Shown in pieces: positions 10,464 through 23,199 of a stretch of DNA of 64,000 bases (position 1 is its first letter; each line of letters begins with the position of its first letter). The notes under the pieces were generated by a model, which was given only the letters and a program-made list of their open reading frames with translations, had not been told where the DNA came from and did no database searches. Location: the NCBI RefSeq assembly GCF_002999335.1, contig NW_020312117.1:24109-88108 (forward strand). Direction: 5' to 3'. Origin of the DNA: Cyclospora cayetanensis (Eukaryota > Apicomplexa > Conoidasida > Eucoccidiorida > Eimeriidae). The position numbers and the translations under genes are program-made.

Positions 10464-13018
10464 CAGGCTGGGAAGTGGGCGCTTTGAAGGAGATAGAAAG
10501 GAGCCGAGGCACTCGGAGGAGATGTAAAGAGGCCGAGGCTCTCAAAGGAAGAGAAGTGATGAGGCCGAATCGGATGGGAGGGAAAGTGAAGTACAAGGAG
10601 GCCAGAGGCATGGGCAGAGTGAAACGATCAGGAAAACAGGGGTCCTTTTCTGCTGTATCTCTTAGTAGAGAGCTCAGCAGGAGCAATAAACGTGAACCAA
10701 GTCAAGAGGAAGAACACCATGAACGGTGAATACTAATTCGAAGAGGTTCTATTAGTTTTTGCACTTGTTTATAGGCGTGCCAACTGGAGTTTCCACTTAG
10801 ATGAACTTGGGACGTTTGTTTTTTTCAAATACACGCACTCAACGGAACCCAGTTGCACCGTTTTCGAAGGGGCCCCCATGTTGTACATTTGGTGGGCATG
10901 ACCAGTTCGGTTGCACTGAGGCAGAATCAGGGGGTCTATTCATACTCTTTTTTGACTGAATACTGACGTTTATTGTGTCGTATTTCTTCTATTTCCTCGT
11001 TGACACGAGACAGCGGTTGTCGTGGAAGAAGCATCGAAAAAAGCTTGGTTTCGAATACAAGCCTGAGGGGAAAACCCCCGGGATTTTATTTTATGGCCAC
11101 GCTGCCGCCGCTTGTTGGGGGCACCAGCGGGCAATGTTGGCATCCGTTTGTTTTGCTTTGCTGCTCTCGTTATTTCGAGGAAAGGATTATGCATCAGCTG
11201 TGCACTCATACCGCGCCTGGATGTGTGTACGGCACCATCAAAAATACTACAGACCACGCTACACGTTTCAAAGGTTAACGCAGTTCTTATCGGGCTACGC
11301 CACACTTTTAGAGGCTTTTAACTTCCCCAGTTTTACTGATTAGAATTAGTAGAAAGCCGACTGCTCGGCTTGGCTCTTCGATGGCCAATCATCATTATGG
11401 CTAGTTCCATTTGATAATCAATATTTGTACGTGTTTCGTAGCTGCTTCGTTCATCTAGCTGTGAGACTATGGAGTGATTGAAGGAGACAGCAACGCGTAC
11501 CCTAACCTTCCGTCTCCCCCCAAGGCAGAAACCTTAGTGGTGAACGCAAGAAGAGGGCGGAGAATCGCCCGCAGACATGTTCTGCTATTGCATCAAGCGG
11601 TCGATCGCGGCATTGGTAGGTATAGCCAACTGCACCCCTCTACTGGCTTCCACTGGCTCGCTACAGTTCCCTTTTTCACTTCCTGTTACTTTCCCTGCTC
11701 TCTACCCGCAAATCCCCTCCTGTGTGTTTGGTTCCACCATTCGCTCCTTATACAAGTGTTGCTCTTTCGACAGCCTGCAAACTCAATCAGTGTCTGCCAA
11801 ACGCCCAAGCAGTGAAGCCTGGAGTTCGGATTTATCTTTGGTGAGAAACTAGGCGCGATACGCAATACATCTCCCCGCGCGAAGAACTGGCAGAAGCTGA
11901 GGGCGCGAATATTACAGCGATGAAAGAAGACAAGATGAAGGGCACCAAGCGTCGGATCAGGCAATCAAAGAGGTCTGATGCACCAAAAGAAAAGCAGCAT
12001 ATGCACAGAGATGCCGGGATTGGAAATACACAAAACCAGCGAAGCAGGACGATGCGAAGGATGGTGGATACATGCACTGAAACGGGCTCATACAAGAAGA
12101 CGCACTCGCACCGATGTCATCTAGCCGCCTGCCCACATCAAACATCCTTGGCCATAATTGCGAATTAGCCAGCTGAACACCAGTGCTGGCAGCGCAGCAG
12201 AGCGATTCACCTGTTGATGCCGATCGGTACAAGGCAGCGAGACATTACAAACGCTGGAAAGCTCCCAGCGCTGCTGCATAATGAGGTGATAGGAAGGCAA
12301 GAGCGGGTTTGCGTGACAAGCAACTACTGTAACATGAGAAAAAGAAGGACGGAAAGCAACCAGTTAAAACAGGTACATGGGAGATCGCGCCAAGTAAGCA
12401 ACTTCATAATACGTCCATTCGAAGGCCTCCTTCATACCCCCACAACACTGAAAGTGCCAAACGCCAAGCACGTGAACCCGAAAAACATGATGTATGCTTT
12501 ACTTTGTTTGGTGCATAGGTACGCAGTTGACCCCTCCCATCCCTCGGTCCTTGCCCCCGTTTTTCCTTTATGAAAGCCGCCAATCCTTATAGTACTCCTC
12601 TCTGTCCTGCTCTCCCTCGACCACACTTTGTTTGCAGTTGGGCCGTCAATTACGACTCCTTGTGCTAGTTTTGGATGTCCGGCCTCGCGCTCGGTGGCCT
12701 TTCTGAGATAATTAGTCTACGGGGAGTGCAACCTTTGAGAAGGCATTGCACAGCTTTAACGCAGGTGGGTGTGTTAAGTACATGCCTAGAGCAAACAAAC
12801 AAGATGCAACGCCCAGCACACAAGCGACAGCTAGCTCATGATAAACTAAACACGCAGCCAGCCCATTGTACCTCAGGAAAAACAGCCCCACTCACAAAAT
12901 ACGAAAAATACACTTTGAAGACGGCACCAGAGCGATCTGGAGCCTCCAAATTAGCAGTAGGTATATTCCTCTGATGTTATGCGGGGTTCAATGCCTTAGA
13001 GGCACTGACCAGTGTGTT
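10464..13018. other. Intergenic stretch, no gene seen
   Basis: The longest frames (for example 10975-11343, about 120 codons) lack motifs and overlap others of similar length, so I do not call them genes. No repeats stand out. The stretch lies between the convergent ends of the AT-hook gene and the orphan gene. Confidence 0.45.
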
Positions 13019-15031
13019 TTAAATGTTGCAAAGCACCATGGACAGTAAAATGGTGAAGTTCGACTCACTGATTTCTGCATCAAAAACAGCGATGAGGTCC
13101 TTGCTGACGAGATGATCCCCCTGCCCAGATGGGCATCCCTGAGCGACTAGGACGTTTGTATTCTTTGTGCTTTGGAAGGCGAACCTGGTACACTTTTTCT
13201 TATCATCTAGTTCGAGGGAGGCTTTGAATGCTGCGTTGTCAGTATGTTTGGGTTTTCCAACTTTGTTTAAGCGAATATCAAAGGAGTAGTTGAACACAAT
13301 GAGTTGGCCGTCGATCACGAGGTGAATATCAATATCAGTCTCGCTGCTCTTGATTGCCGTCAGCATGTAGTCCTTCCCGTATTCAAGCGCGCGTTGCACT
13401 TTTGGTGTTTCCAAATGAACCATCACGATAAGATTTGGTGGATGCAGCAAAACCCCTAAGCAGTCGACTTTTTTCCCCAAGCCCATGCCCAGGATGGAGG
13501 TGGGCCTCGCGAGGTCTAGGGACTTGGGGATAACAAAAGTGCCCCACTTGAACAGCTGTACGTAAAAACCCCATTCTCCTGAGGCACAATTGATGTGTGG
13601 AATGATTTCGCAGTTTGGTAGAGCCTCGAATCCTTTAACTGCCAAGGCCCCGTAAGCCAACGCCATGTCGGATGCAGGATGTGACACGGCAAAACCCCCA
13701 TTGTAGTCCACGCACTGCACCCGTATAGTCCGACTGGCATCAATTGTTACCACCAGACAGAGCCGATCGGTCAGTCTAAAGGTAATCATGGAACTATTGA
13801 CCGTAAACAAAAGAGGCTTCCACGTCTTGGGGAACGCCGGCAACCGCTCGGGGTGAGAATACACCGCAACTTCCTTCAAAATCGGTGTCTGCAGGAACAC
13901 GCTGGTGTCTCCCTCTATCCCCAGGTGACAGTCCAGCTTGCTCCAGCACTGATTAGAGCCGCATACACACACACACACACACACATACATTCACATGAAA
14001 TGCAAGACCCTTGGCGAAGGCCCCCAAATTGCACGCCATTCACCGATGACAGCCAATAGGACCATGCGAAGGCAACAACAATTCACCAAAGGGGGTAAGG
14101 CATGCATGTAGGGCCGAGGGAGACAACGCAATGACACACAGGAGGGCCATGTAGGTGCCTGCTGCATTTTATGGAGAGAGGCTTCAGGTTCAAGACGTGT
14201 GCTGCGAGGGCCAGCGACCCTACGGCTCTCGCAATCCATGAACCCATAAGCTTATTCGGGTAACACTCTCAACAGCACAAAGGTTCATCGAAGCTTATCA
14301 GGATAGCTTCACATGCCCCACCCCCCTCCATTAGCAGAACCCGCCCGCATCGCCCCGAGACAGTGCAGCGAAAGGAAAAATAGACTGGCAAACGTGATTG
14401 TGCAAACCCAGTTTCTCAACGTCGTAATAAAGGCTATGAAGAACATGTAGTCCCCTAGGAGGACCGAACGTCTTCGCAGCATGTAGATCAATCTGTGGCA
14501 TAATCCAGCTCGCCTAGCAAGTTCCCAAGGATGTTCTCCTTCCCTTTGCAAGTCTCTCTCACCTTAACATCGTACTTGCCAGACTGAACGCCTTTAAAGG
14601 CTTCACAGACGCCTTCTACAGGCTCGAGAAATAACAGGCGGTTGTCGGTGAACAGAGTGGGCTTCAGAGACAGCTTTTCACGGTCAACAAGCCCCACCCA
14701 GCCTAAAGTATGTCCGCAGTAGCAACGCCACCGAACAAGAAATTATTCCCTGTATTACGATCATCCCGAAACTACCCTCTACTGTCACAAGCAACACTCT
14801 GGTTGGGTCTCTTTCCTCTGTTTGACCTTTTCCTGTAGATGCTACACCCTAAACGTACGTCGCGCGGGTCAAAAGCTGACAGACACAGCCTCTGCCTCCC
14901 ATCCCCTATCTCGCTTTCCCACCTGATCCGTCATAGTAATGATTCGTCGTCCAAAGAAGGGCTTTTTCTGGGAGAGGAACCTCTTCAAGGGGTTCGAACT
15001 TGCAGGAGCTCAGCCGATTAACCGACTCCAT
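13019..15031 (-). CDS. Orphan soluble protein, three exons
   Basis: Minus-strand exons 15031-14923, 14702-14563 and 13948-13019 join in frame through canonical introns (donors GTGGGA and GTGAGA; acceptors TTTAG and ATCAG) to give 392 residues. The protein lacks a signal peptide and membrane segments. It alternates short beta-like hydrophobic stretches with charged loops, for example LLFTVNSSMITFRL and DIDIHLVIDGQLIVFNYSF, and contains several cysteines. The second intron carries a (CA)n run at about 13964-13985. I recognise no family. The regular hydrophobic pattern, GC-rich third positions and matching splice phases support a real gene. The C-terminus (stop at 13019) could change if a donor near the end is used. 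Confidence 0.68.
13964..13985. repeat. (CA)n microsatellite in intron
   Basis: About eleven CA units just upstream (on the minus strand) of the acceptor of exon 3 of the orphan gene. Confidence 0.9.
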
Positions 15032-16529
15032 GGTCACTGTCAATTGGCTTGTATGACTCGACCTGAGGGCCAGCAGACCCAAAGAACACGGTAAAAAGTG
15101 GAGTACGAAATGGAAGAAACCACGTGATAACAATGCAGCGACAGAAGATAGCCGCGGACAGAGAAACTGACCGTACCCTCCCACACACGCACACACGTAC
15201 AGGAAAAGCCCCACCTGAGGATAAAGAGGTTTGGACTCGTCAAAGGAGATACAAGAGCAAGGATAAGTACAAACCAGAGAGCGGCCATCGAGAAGGAGGT
15301 ACGAACCGCACAAGAGTGCTGCAGCACTGGGCTACCGCGACAGACGAGGATTGCATTCTCACGGCTACTTGGGAGCAAGTGGAACATAGGACTGAAAAGG
15401 CGACGAAACAGCATGTGAATATACTGTTCTTCATAAAGCATATGATATTACCGGAGTTTACTGGCAAAAGCAATGGTACGGCACACTGAATTGGAAAGAA
15501 GGAATTACCTTTTTTGCGGGTTGAAACACTGCTCGCCCCAGCAGAAACTATCAGTATGTAGCCTTAGATACCGATTATTTTTGAGAAATTGTCACTAAAA
15601 CCGTACCCAAATGGCAGAAAGATACAAAACCGGCAGCTCAAACATTTAGGCCTAGCTCGATTTTTCCAGTGGAACATGAATGCGGGCCCCCGGTGGACTA
15701 CGGTGAACAGACTCCAGAAGCACTAGCAGCCTTCCTGTACTTTTATTCGCTCTACCTAACTCTGCTGAGAACATTTACAAGAAAGCAGTATTTAAATACT
15801 CGTTTCATGGCTTTGTTTCCTTGTAAACTCTTGTGCTGTTCTCCAATTCCCTGCCCCAAGAAAATATCCCTTCCCCTTCAACACCATATCACTCCCAACA
15901 GCGTAGCACTTTGGGCCTTTATCTGGGTTCATCATCCCCAAATCTAGGCCTGTGTCTGTTTTTGCAAGACTTGTCGAAGTTAGAAAGGGTATAGAAAGCT
16001 AGAAGCAAAGAACTCTGCACAGAAGCACCCCATTGCCAGTACCAGCGTGTCGCGGTTTGTTTGTCATAGTGTCTCTGTTCCTCGTCGCCTTTAGAAGCGA
16101 TTGATATGCACCAAGTCGTCTATATGTCAATTTTCAGACATTCTTCTGCTAATTTCATGCGTTTTGGCAGCTTAGCCTTCGGGTGTGCCGGGCCCACAGC
16201 AGAGCTATGGACGTCACGGCTAGATGACACTGTCCAAGCAGTGGATGATCATGACACAGCTGGAGCTAGGAGCAGTATACGGCATCATTAGAAGGTAAAA
16301 GTGTTTTTAAAGTCCGAGCAGGTACAAACATTGCTTGAAGACCAATTAATTTCGTATCAAATATCTTATTCACTGACGGGGAGCTCTACTGAGGTCTCCA
16401 TAGAAAGACACCCAACTCCAGAAAACAGAAACTCTAAAAGGTGTTATTGGCTGTTACTCAAAAAAATTTGTCAGTTTGCTCCCCTTGCTCCATATTCAGG
16501 TGCTAGGAAAGAGGGTCAACTGCAGGGCG
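15032..16529. other. Intergenic stretch, no gene seen
   Basis: Upstream region of the orphan gene. Minus-strand frames around 15040-15440 are probably its 5' sequence in other frames. No recognisable coding pattern, repeat or RNA gene. Confidence 0.45.
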
Positions 16530-16536
16530 TGTAACT

Positions 16537-16652
16537 GTGCGCTCTATGCAGTCCGGGCATTCACAGCTAGTTGCACGTAGCACCTACCACACACGCACGT
16601 TGCATATTTTGTATCAAGCTCACAATGCTCTGCAATAAATTATACATGAGAG
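16537..16652. repeat. Direct repeat, left copy (possible LTR remnant of gypsy copy B)
   Basis: This segment matches 21557-21671 in the same orientation. Shared blocks include TTCACAGCTAG, ACGCAC, TTTTGTATC and CTCTGCAATAAAT, in the same order with diverged sequence between them. The two copies lie about 5 kb apart on either side of a gypsy relic, as degraded LTRs would. Ends cannot be set by eye. Confidence 0.5.
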
Positions 16653-17679
16653 CAAGAATATCAATCATTCAAACCTTCACTAATCCGCTGTTAAAGACAT
16701 CAGTGCAGCCAAAAGTTTTCAAATGTAGCTTAGCCCGTTACCTCTCCCCCCATCCCAGCTTCGAGACACACACCCTCGCATTCCACACCTGTCTGTCTAG
16801 ACCAAAGTTGATCGGGACAGACGAAGTGTTCTTGCCCTATCGTTACACCCCATGCAGGCAGAAACGCAAAGAACAGCGTGTATGCGAAAGGCCAACTTAT
16901 GCAGTAACCTGTACATGTAACAACCGGTAAGGAGGAATGGGATGTAGAGACACATACACTGCCTAGATCCGAACGAGGGACCAAACAAACTATGCCGCCC
17001 TAGCGCGATGGCTCGCTGTCTCGAGCCGCTAAAAACGTGAGAGTCCTGCTACGCAGAAGCCACGTAAAACAGGAAAGGGAATCAAAATGTACAATAGTTC
17101 AAGAGTGACTGCGTGCCCTCTAAAACAATGCCTCCCTGCAAGTAGAGTCCCGTCGTGCATCGCATTCGACCTCGAATCCCCAAAAGAGAGAGAGGTAAGA
17201 ACAGCACTCTGAAAGGGCTTGCGCATAAATCTGAGTGAGGAAAAAAGCCATACGAAAGATGTGCAGGCTTCACGCAGTATTGTAAGATTAAGCCACCTAT
17301 TTCAAGTAACGTATGCGCTGGAGAAGGACTCCGGTCATGGGACGCGAGGAACGCCATTCATCGCTGCTAGCGCAATGAACAACCAGAGACGCAAAATATC
17401 CTGCTGGCATGGAAACTCATATCCTTCTCCGTCAACCACTGAAGTTGGCGTTGCCCGCCCCATCTTGGTAGGTCCTCCCGTCTAGTGCAGCCTTAGGGCT
17501 CAACAGTAGTACAGTTTAGCACTTATACGGCTTCTCACGGATTGTCTGCCCCGAAATGGGCCATTTGTTTGCGCGGGAAATTCCTCAAAAATTTTGGGGA
17601 TCTCTGAAATTTTTCAGATTTGATGGTTCCGTGGCCCTCCTGCTATACGAGAAATCGCTAGAGAAAGGAAGAGCATTGA

Positions 17680-18085
17680 TTATGAAGGAAGCCACAAAAG
17701 TTTCCAGCCACACTGCCTCAAATTTCTTCTTCTGGTCACCTTCTGGCGCACGTCGGAAAGCCTGTAGACCAGCCAGGGCCTAATCTTCAGGCTTAAAACA
17801 TGCAGGCAACCGCCGAACACCACAATTCCGTGCTTGTCTCCCTTGATGTTTACGTAGATATTCGCGTGCACTGGCCAACTTTTCTCTGAAGCCCTTCGCC
17901 GCTATAGGTGTCTGGAGACCCTTGGCCACCAGGTTCAGGCCCAGCTCAGAGAGGGTCTCCGCAGAAGTGAACGTAAAAACAAATAAGCAACGAGTAGACG
18001 AATTAATTGACGTAGCTGTGCACTGATAGCAAGGAGGAAACTCAAGGCACGCATTTGGATTTTTGTGATCTATGAGTCGCAGCAT
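17680..18085 (-). pseudogene. Coding-like relic with a frameshift, origin unknown
   Basis: On the minus strand, after a good acceptor (TTCTGCAG near 17960), one frame reads an amphipathic stretch (ETLSELGLNLVAKG...). The neighbouring frame continues with NIYVNIKGDKHGIVVFGG. Both stretches use GC-ending codons, unlike the AT-rich surroundings, and together resemble one exon broken by a frameshift. It lies inside the span bounded by the two direct repeats, between the integrase relic and the left repeat, yet it does not resemble the corresponding part of copy A. It could be a host gene fragment, an insertion or a sequencing-indel artefact. No family recognised. Confidence 0.3.
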
Positions 18086-21000
18086 AGGTTAGAAGAGTGC
18101 GGCAGCTGCGCCTTCTCTGTCCTCTGCCTAAGGGTACCTCGCAATGGGCATTATGGTAAACGTGTAGTCAACACAATAAGAGCCCATCACTCAGTAGCAA
18201 ACCGTGAATCTTTATGCACAATAATGCTCCAAGGGAATGAGTGAAGCTTCGCGACAAGAACAGTTGAGCTACATTTTGAAGCGTCGCAAAACTCGAGAAA
18301 GGGTTTTAAAGAGCGTATTGCCTTATTCTGTCGACAGCGACGTAGATCCTATCCTGACCTGTGATCTCCAGCAGTCCAACAATAAAGTACAGAGTCAGGG
18401 AAGTTCGGACCCTGTCAGGAGAAGGCTTTGCAAAAGACCGGATTTAAAATGATTGGTTTGCTCATCTGCCGATAATTTGTGCATGTTGTTGCACGGTTCT
18501 CTGCCATCCGAAGTATCCTACGCCAAAGGCCAGTAAAATATCTGTGACAGCTAGTCTCCTGTAGTGTAGATCCCATCATGTCTTGGAAGAGCATGATCAC
18601 TTGTGTTACGTAAAAACGCACCATGAAATAAAGTTTGGATGTATGAGCGACGTAGTTTCCGTTTTTTTTGGAGCAACAGCAGGCCACCCTTAATGCAGGA
18701 ATGTTCCACCCATTTGCCTTTCTATGCTTTGGCAGTAGTAGCAGATGCATGGCTTTCAAAAGCAGATGACTTAAGCAGTTTCGATAGAAATTGAGGAGCG
18801 TCACGAACAAGAGCTCCTGTGCTGCACAAGAGTTAGCTGCTGCGGCACTGCAAGAGCGCATCAGAGACCGCATTGGTGCTGCCTGTAAGAAAAAAGTGTC
18901 AAGTCGCGGTGCAGCAGGCGCCCAAGCCAGAGTACCACTACCAGATCAGTCGTGAAACCCTTAGCAAAGTACATAAAAGGCTGACTTCCGGTGTGGACCT
19001 TAAAATGACTCCCTTAAAGTAGTGCCCTTATCTCCACGCCCCACCACACCACCTCGAGTCCCTCTTCCCGCAACGGATGCCGCTGCTCCAGTAGCAAGTC
19101 AATGTATTGGGAAACTTCTAGTCTGGCGAAAGAGAATAGATTCCGTCGCCACGTCGCTAACATTGGTTGTTAGGAAGAAGTGGCGCTGATCTTCGGACAG
19201 CGCGAGTGCCAGAGTTGTGGTAAGGTGGGCGAATTCAGTCCTTGCTGCAGCGTCTGCCTCCTCTGTCTTGGCCACTGATGGCAGTTTCTTAAGTAGAATG
19301 GCAAAAAGAACCGCGATCCTAGCAAATTCAGGAATGAAATTCCGGGATTAAGTTGCATACCCACAGATCATTAAACGACCTTGCGAGTGCTCAATGGTAA
19401 AATCCTCCCCGTATTTGCTTCGCCTCTTTCTAGATCTGGCTCAATTCATGCAGCTAGAATTCGAAACCTCAGAAAAACACTTGTTCTGCCGAACCAGGAG
19501 CACTTGCCTGCCTTCTCACACTGCTTGTTCCACCCCAGCTGAAGCTCATGCCGTAGGCGCTGCAGGTGCTTTCGAACGCTTCGACTCAATACTAGACGTC
19601 GTCTGTGTAGACTGTCATTCATTTCTCTATAGAAAACATTCAGTTCAGCGTGGTGTTTTCGTGGGTTAGGCTGCTGACACGACCCTATTTGGCGCATCTG
19701 CGAACTCCCGCTTGCTGTTTGCCCATTCCTGGTGTTCCATGGCCGAAGGAGCAGTCGAACTCCCTAAGAAAGAATTAGTTGCATAGCCATTGAGACGAGG
19801 TGCATGTGCAACAGCGCTTACTCCTACTGTGCTGCTGAGTAGCCCGCACCCAGACTCGGTCTCTCCTTATTGAGGCACGAAATCCACCCCTCGCAGTATA
19901 CAGATTAAATGAGTGCTTGTGAGCAGACCAGAGGCTGCTTTGTCCTACAGACTCCTGTGACACTATCTTTCACAGCACGCAGCTGCGGCCACATGTGTGC
20001 CCTCCATTGGGTCACCCATGTCATTCCTAGAAATTACGTCCTGATGAATTGGTCGAGCACAGAAGTCACAAACCATGCTGATACGACTTAATTCATATAT
20101 TCCGTGGCAGCAAACTACCGTAGCATTGCGAATCCTTGCCTTCAAGCAGCGATCAGCAAATTGAGTTTTGTTGGACTGTGTTCACGAGTGAATAGGCAGA
20201 TTGCGTGTGTGCACCATCTTCTTGGATAGCATATCAGCATCACATCCACTATCTAGCAGCTCTAGCTTCTCTTGACCATTAGTGTAAGCTTACCTTACCG
20301 CAACATCAGCCCATTGGGGGTCTCCAGCTGCAGCTCTATCCGCTGTAGCCCCTTTCATTGCTGTGCGAGCAGGGGGCTCTCCCCGTTTCCCTCATACTGT
20401 CTCTCTGAGTGACAAGCAGCCTGCTTCCGGGGGGCCCATTATCGTTGTTCAACTTCTTTGGCTTTTTGGCGCACTTGTAGTTCCAAAATAGATTATCGAA
20501 TTTCCCACAATAGAACCAGCTGGGTTGTTGGGGGAGCTAGGGGCTGCTGAAGAGTGCAGGACCCCTCTGAAGTTTTTCCTAGGTCATCTTGAACAGTAGG
20601 CTAGAGCTGATCGACATAGGCCCGATAGTCACGAGCTTAAGTTTCTTGTTGGGTTCTTCATTCTAAGCGGAAGACGCAGGAGTTGCGCTCGTTTGCTCTC
20701 GATACTTTGGGAGTTCCATCGGTTATGGACGCTCCACCGGTAGGTTGCCGATTCGCTGAGTGACCGCTCACCCTGCGACCCGTTCCCAATCTATTGATAA
20801 GTTTCCCTGCTTAATTCGATCCATTTTCTCAAAGAGTGCTGTTTCGGCGATCGGGAGAAATCCATGAGTCACGGCTTGTATCAAGGTGTGAGCTGTAATA
20901 GCCGGACGACTTCCTCTACATGGATAGAGCCACATTCAAAATACCTCACCGTACAATAGATATCCCTCAAACAGCACTCGTTTCTCCTAATCTTGGGGCT

Positions 21001-21556
21001 ACAAAGCGAGACCTATATATTTTACCGGTAGTTGAAGTGTACTTGCCCATTCTTCTAGCCGTCGTGCTTTTTCGCTCAGCTTAACTTCATCGTAGCATCC
21101 ATAAGCATTTCATTGACTAACAAGTCCGGCCGTTCTACCAGCTATGAAACAACTGAGTTTAAGTCCGGCTTGCAGGCCGGGCTCTGCCACCCGAACAGGC
21201 TTTACGCCACCGCGAACGTCCATCGCCAGATGACCTTTCCCTTACACTGTTACCCAAGAATCGGTTTTCAAGTACCAAAATAACTTGGTCAAACCCAGGC
21301 AACTCTTTTAGGAGACTCTCACATACCACTAACCGATCACTGGAAAAGGTGCGAATAGCTGCATCAGACCATGCAGTGCTACCAAATGTTTGTTCCATCA
21401 AAGGTCTCCGTAGGGTGCCACTTCACTCCCCACTCTATACAAACTTGATAGAACACTCTTCAATGTTTTTAAAGAAGGTCTCCCTCACTTTCTTGCCCGC
21501 GCCCTTCGGAATCCCAGATATAGAGAGGGCCCGGTGAGGTGCGCGTAGGTACATCC

Positions 21557-21671
21557 TCTGCGCACTATGACCCTTCACAGCTAGCTGCACAGTGCGTCTA
21601 GTACGTACGCACAGAACATTGCGCCGTTTTGTATCCAGATAAGAGTACTCTGCAATAAATGACACGTGCAA
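21557..21671. repeat. Direct repeat, right copy (possible LTR remnant of gypsy copy B)
   Basis: Partner of 16537-16652 with the same block order and orientation. On the minus strand it sits just upstream of the gag-like region of copy B, where a 5' LTR would be. Confidence 0.5.
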
Positions 21672-21690
21672 ACAGACAAACCAGCTCGTC

Positions 21691-23199
21691 AGCTGTCTAA
21701 GAACTCGTAGGCAAACTGCACTGATTATTGAAATACCTATCACTGATGCTGTAGAAAATGCTCGGGTGAGCCCACCAAGTTTGATCTACGATTTTTGGAG
21801 AGACATTGTAATTTGGACGATGCTAGAAAATTGAGTGATTTTCAAAAGTGCTCCCTCATATCCGTGTCCGCACCATGCAGGATGCCGATATTACGGTGGA
21901 GGAGGCGGCTAGCCCACTTGTTGGTGTACTTCATTGGCAGTTCGAATATTTACAGGCAGTTGCACAAAGCAGGCAGTGCATTCAGACACAGTACTCTTAC
22001 CGTAATAAGTAGTGCTAATGGACATGAAAGAATTTATACGAATGTGCAAGCAAACTACTTCGATCGTCATTAATTCTTAATCAGAGTTCTGTAGTAGTAG
22101 AATGCGTTCTAGCGCAGTTTTGCCTGCAACGAAACCCGTTGAAAAAGCTAAGTCGCTCCGAATTCCGCTTCTGGCATCAGTATTTATGTCTGCAATACAC
22201 TTGGTAATATCAGCTGGCTCTGTCTTTCGGTTACGAGAGGAAAAGTTTAGATGTGTGCATCTGCTAGACATAGCACTGCGCCAGCAAGCTGCTGCTTGTG
22301 TGTGTTTTGGGGTGTAAAATGAGGGGTAATGTGATGTAGGTACTATCACGTTTTAAAGTTTGCTGCTGAAAATTGTGCTTCATGTATCTTTGGTTTCAAG
22401 AGCTGGTATCTGCACTCCAGAGCAGCCGAGGGTAGGCGACGAATGGTAGCTTAGATAGCAATGAAGCCTCAGAGCCTCCTCCGTTCCCCTCACCTGACAT
22501 ATCGTACTGCCTTAAATCCCATAACAAGTATCAAAAATAAGCATGTAAGGCTCTACTACTAATAAAGTTAGACCTTGGCGAATCCTGGTTACCCTCTGCT
22601 GCAGTTTGGATGCAGAGAGAGGTGACTGCGCGGTGTGGCGGCTGGTTGTTGATCCACGGTGTGTGCGATGGTCTTCTTCAGTATGAAGGGCCAGAAGTTC
22701 AACGAGGCCAGTGAAACACTTAATAATGGTATGTGCGCTCTTATATAAACGACCGAGGGCATCACTGGTCATAGGGCTTTGTGCACTCATGCGCGCCGAG
22801 TTCGAACCGGCTACTGCTGAAGCAAGAGCAGGAGGAAGGAGTACTGTTCTTCTGTGGATGCACAAAGTTCTTGGTGATGTCTAGTTTTCTTGGATGTGAT
22901 TGAAAGCAAACAACTGCTTTGTTGTGTATCCCTACATGGTATTTCCGGGTCTACGACCCATGCGCCGCAAGAGGTGGCGAACAAGACTACTCAGGTGTAT
23001 TAATCGAAGGGTGCTGCGACCTTCGGGATTTTTCTTGTGGCCATGGAGGCATTTTAGTAAAGTTTATGATGCATAACTATAGATCTCCATATCCTGGTGT
23101 ACCTCCAGATTTTAGCACCCCTTTCCCTGTTGCCGCTTTTACAAACCTGCAGCAGCGCAGTGGCGGCCGCTGGCTCCCTCCTCTCTATCGCCCTGCCAG
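21691..23199. other. Intergenic stretch, no gene seen
   Basis: Short frames only. One of about 97 codons at 22919-23212 ends just inside the asparaginase gene and has no motif; it may be 5' UTR. No further retroelement sequence is recognised here. Confidence 0.45.

Larger units (their letters stand above)
16530..21690 (-). mobile_element. Degenerate Ty3/gypsy LTR retroelement, copy B (minus strand)
   Basis: Read on the minus strand from about 21.4 to 18.1 kb, the pieces follow gypsy order. A gag region comes first (GDG-like block near 21.2 kb, damaged zinc knuckle near 20.5 kb), then a protease-linker region near 20.1-19.8 kb. The reverse-transcriptase segment after the YxDD loop lies near 19.65-19.45 kb (including KAGKCSWFGRTSVF), followed by the thumb/RNase H region near 19.35-19.0 kb and a worn H2C2 integrase domain near 18.5 kb. 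Every piece has a homologous counterpart in the plus-strand copy at 32.4-36.6 kb. Stops, frameshifts and loss of the N-terminal RT half make it inactive. The 18.1-21.4 kb core is secure; the outer limits rest on the direct repeats at 16.5 and 21.6 kb. Confidence 0.75.

Noticed and set aside
10970..11343. Plus-strand frame of 122 codons and overlapping frames of similar length
   Set aside because: Five overlapping frames of equal length, no motif, no coding-like codon pattern.
15040..15441. Minus-strand frames upstream of the orphan gene's first ATG
   Set aside because: Hydrophobic, repeat-like composition and no join to exon 1 needed; probably 5' flanking sequence.
18415..18873. 152-codon minus-strand frame with a good upstream acceptor, looking like an exon
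   Set aside because: It aligns base by base with 35.29-35.77 kb of gypsy copy A (RNase H to H2C2 region), so it is retroelement sequence whose frame is open by chance.
22795..22820. GAGTTCGAACC, resembling a tRNA T-loop
   Set aside because: The flanking stems do not pair as a T-arm, and no anticodon or acceptor arms are found upstream.
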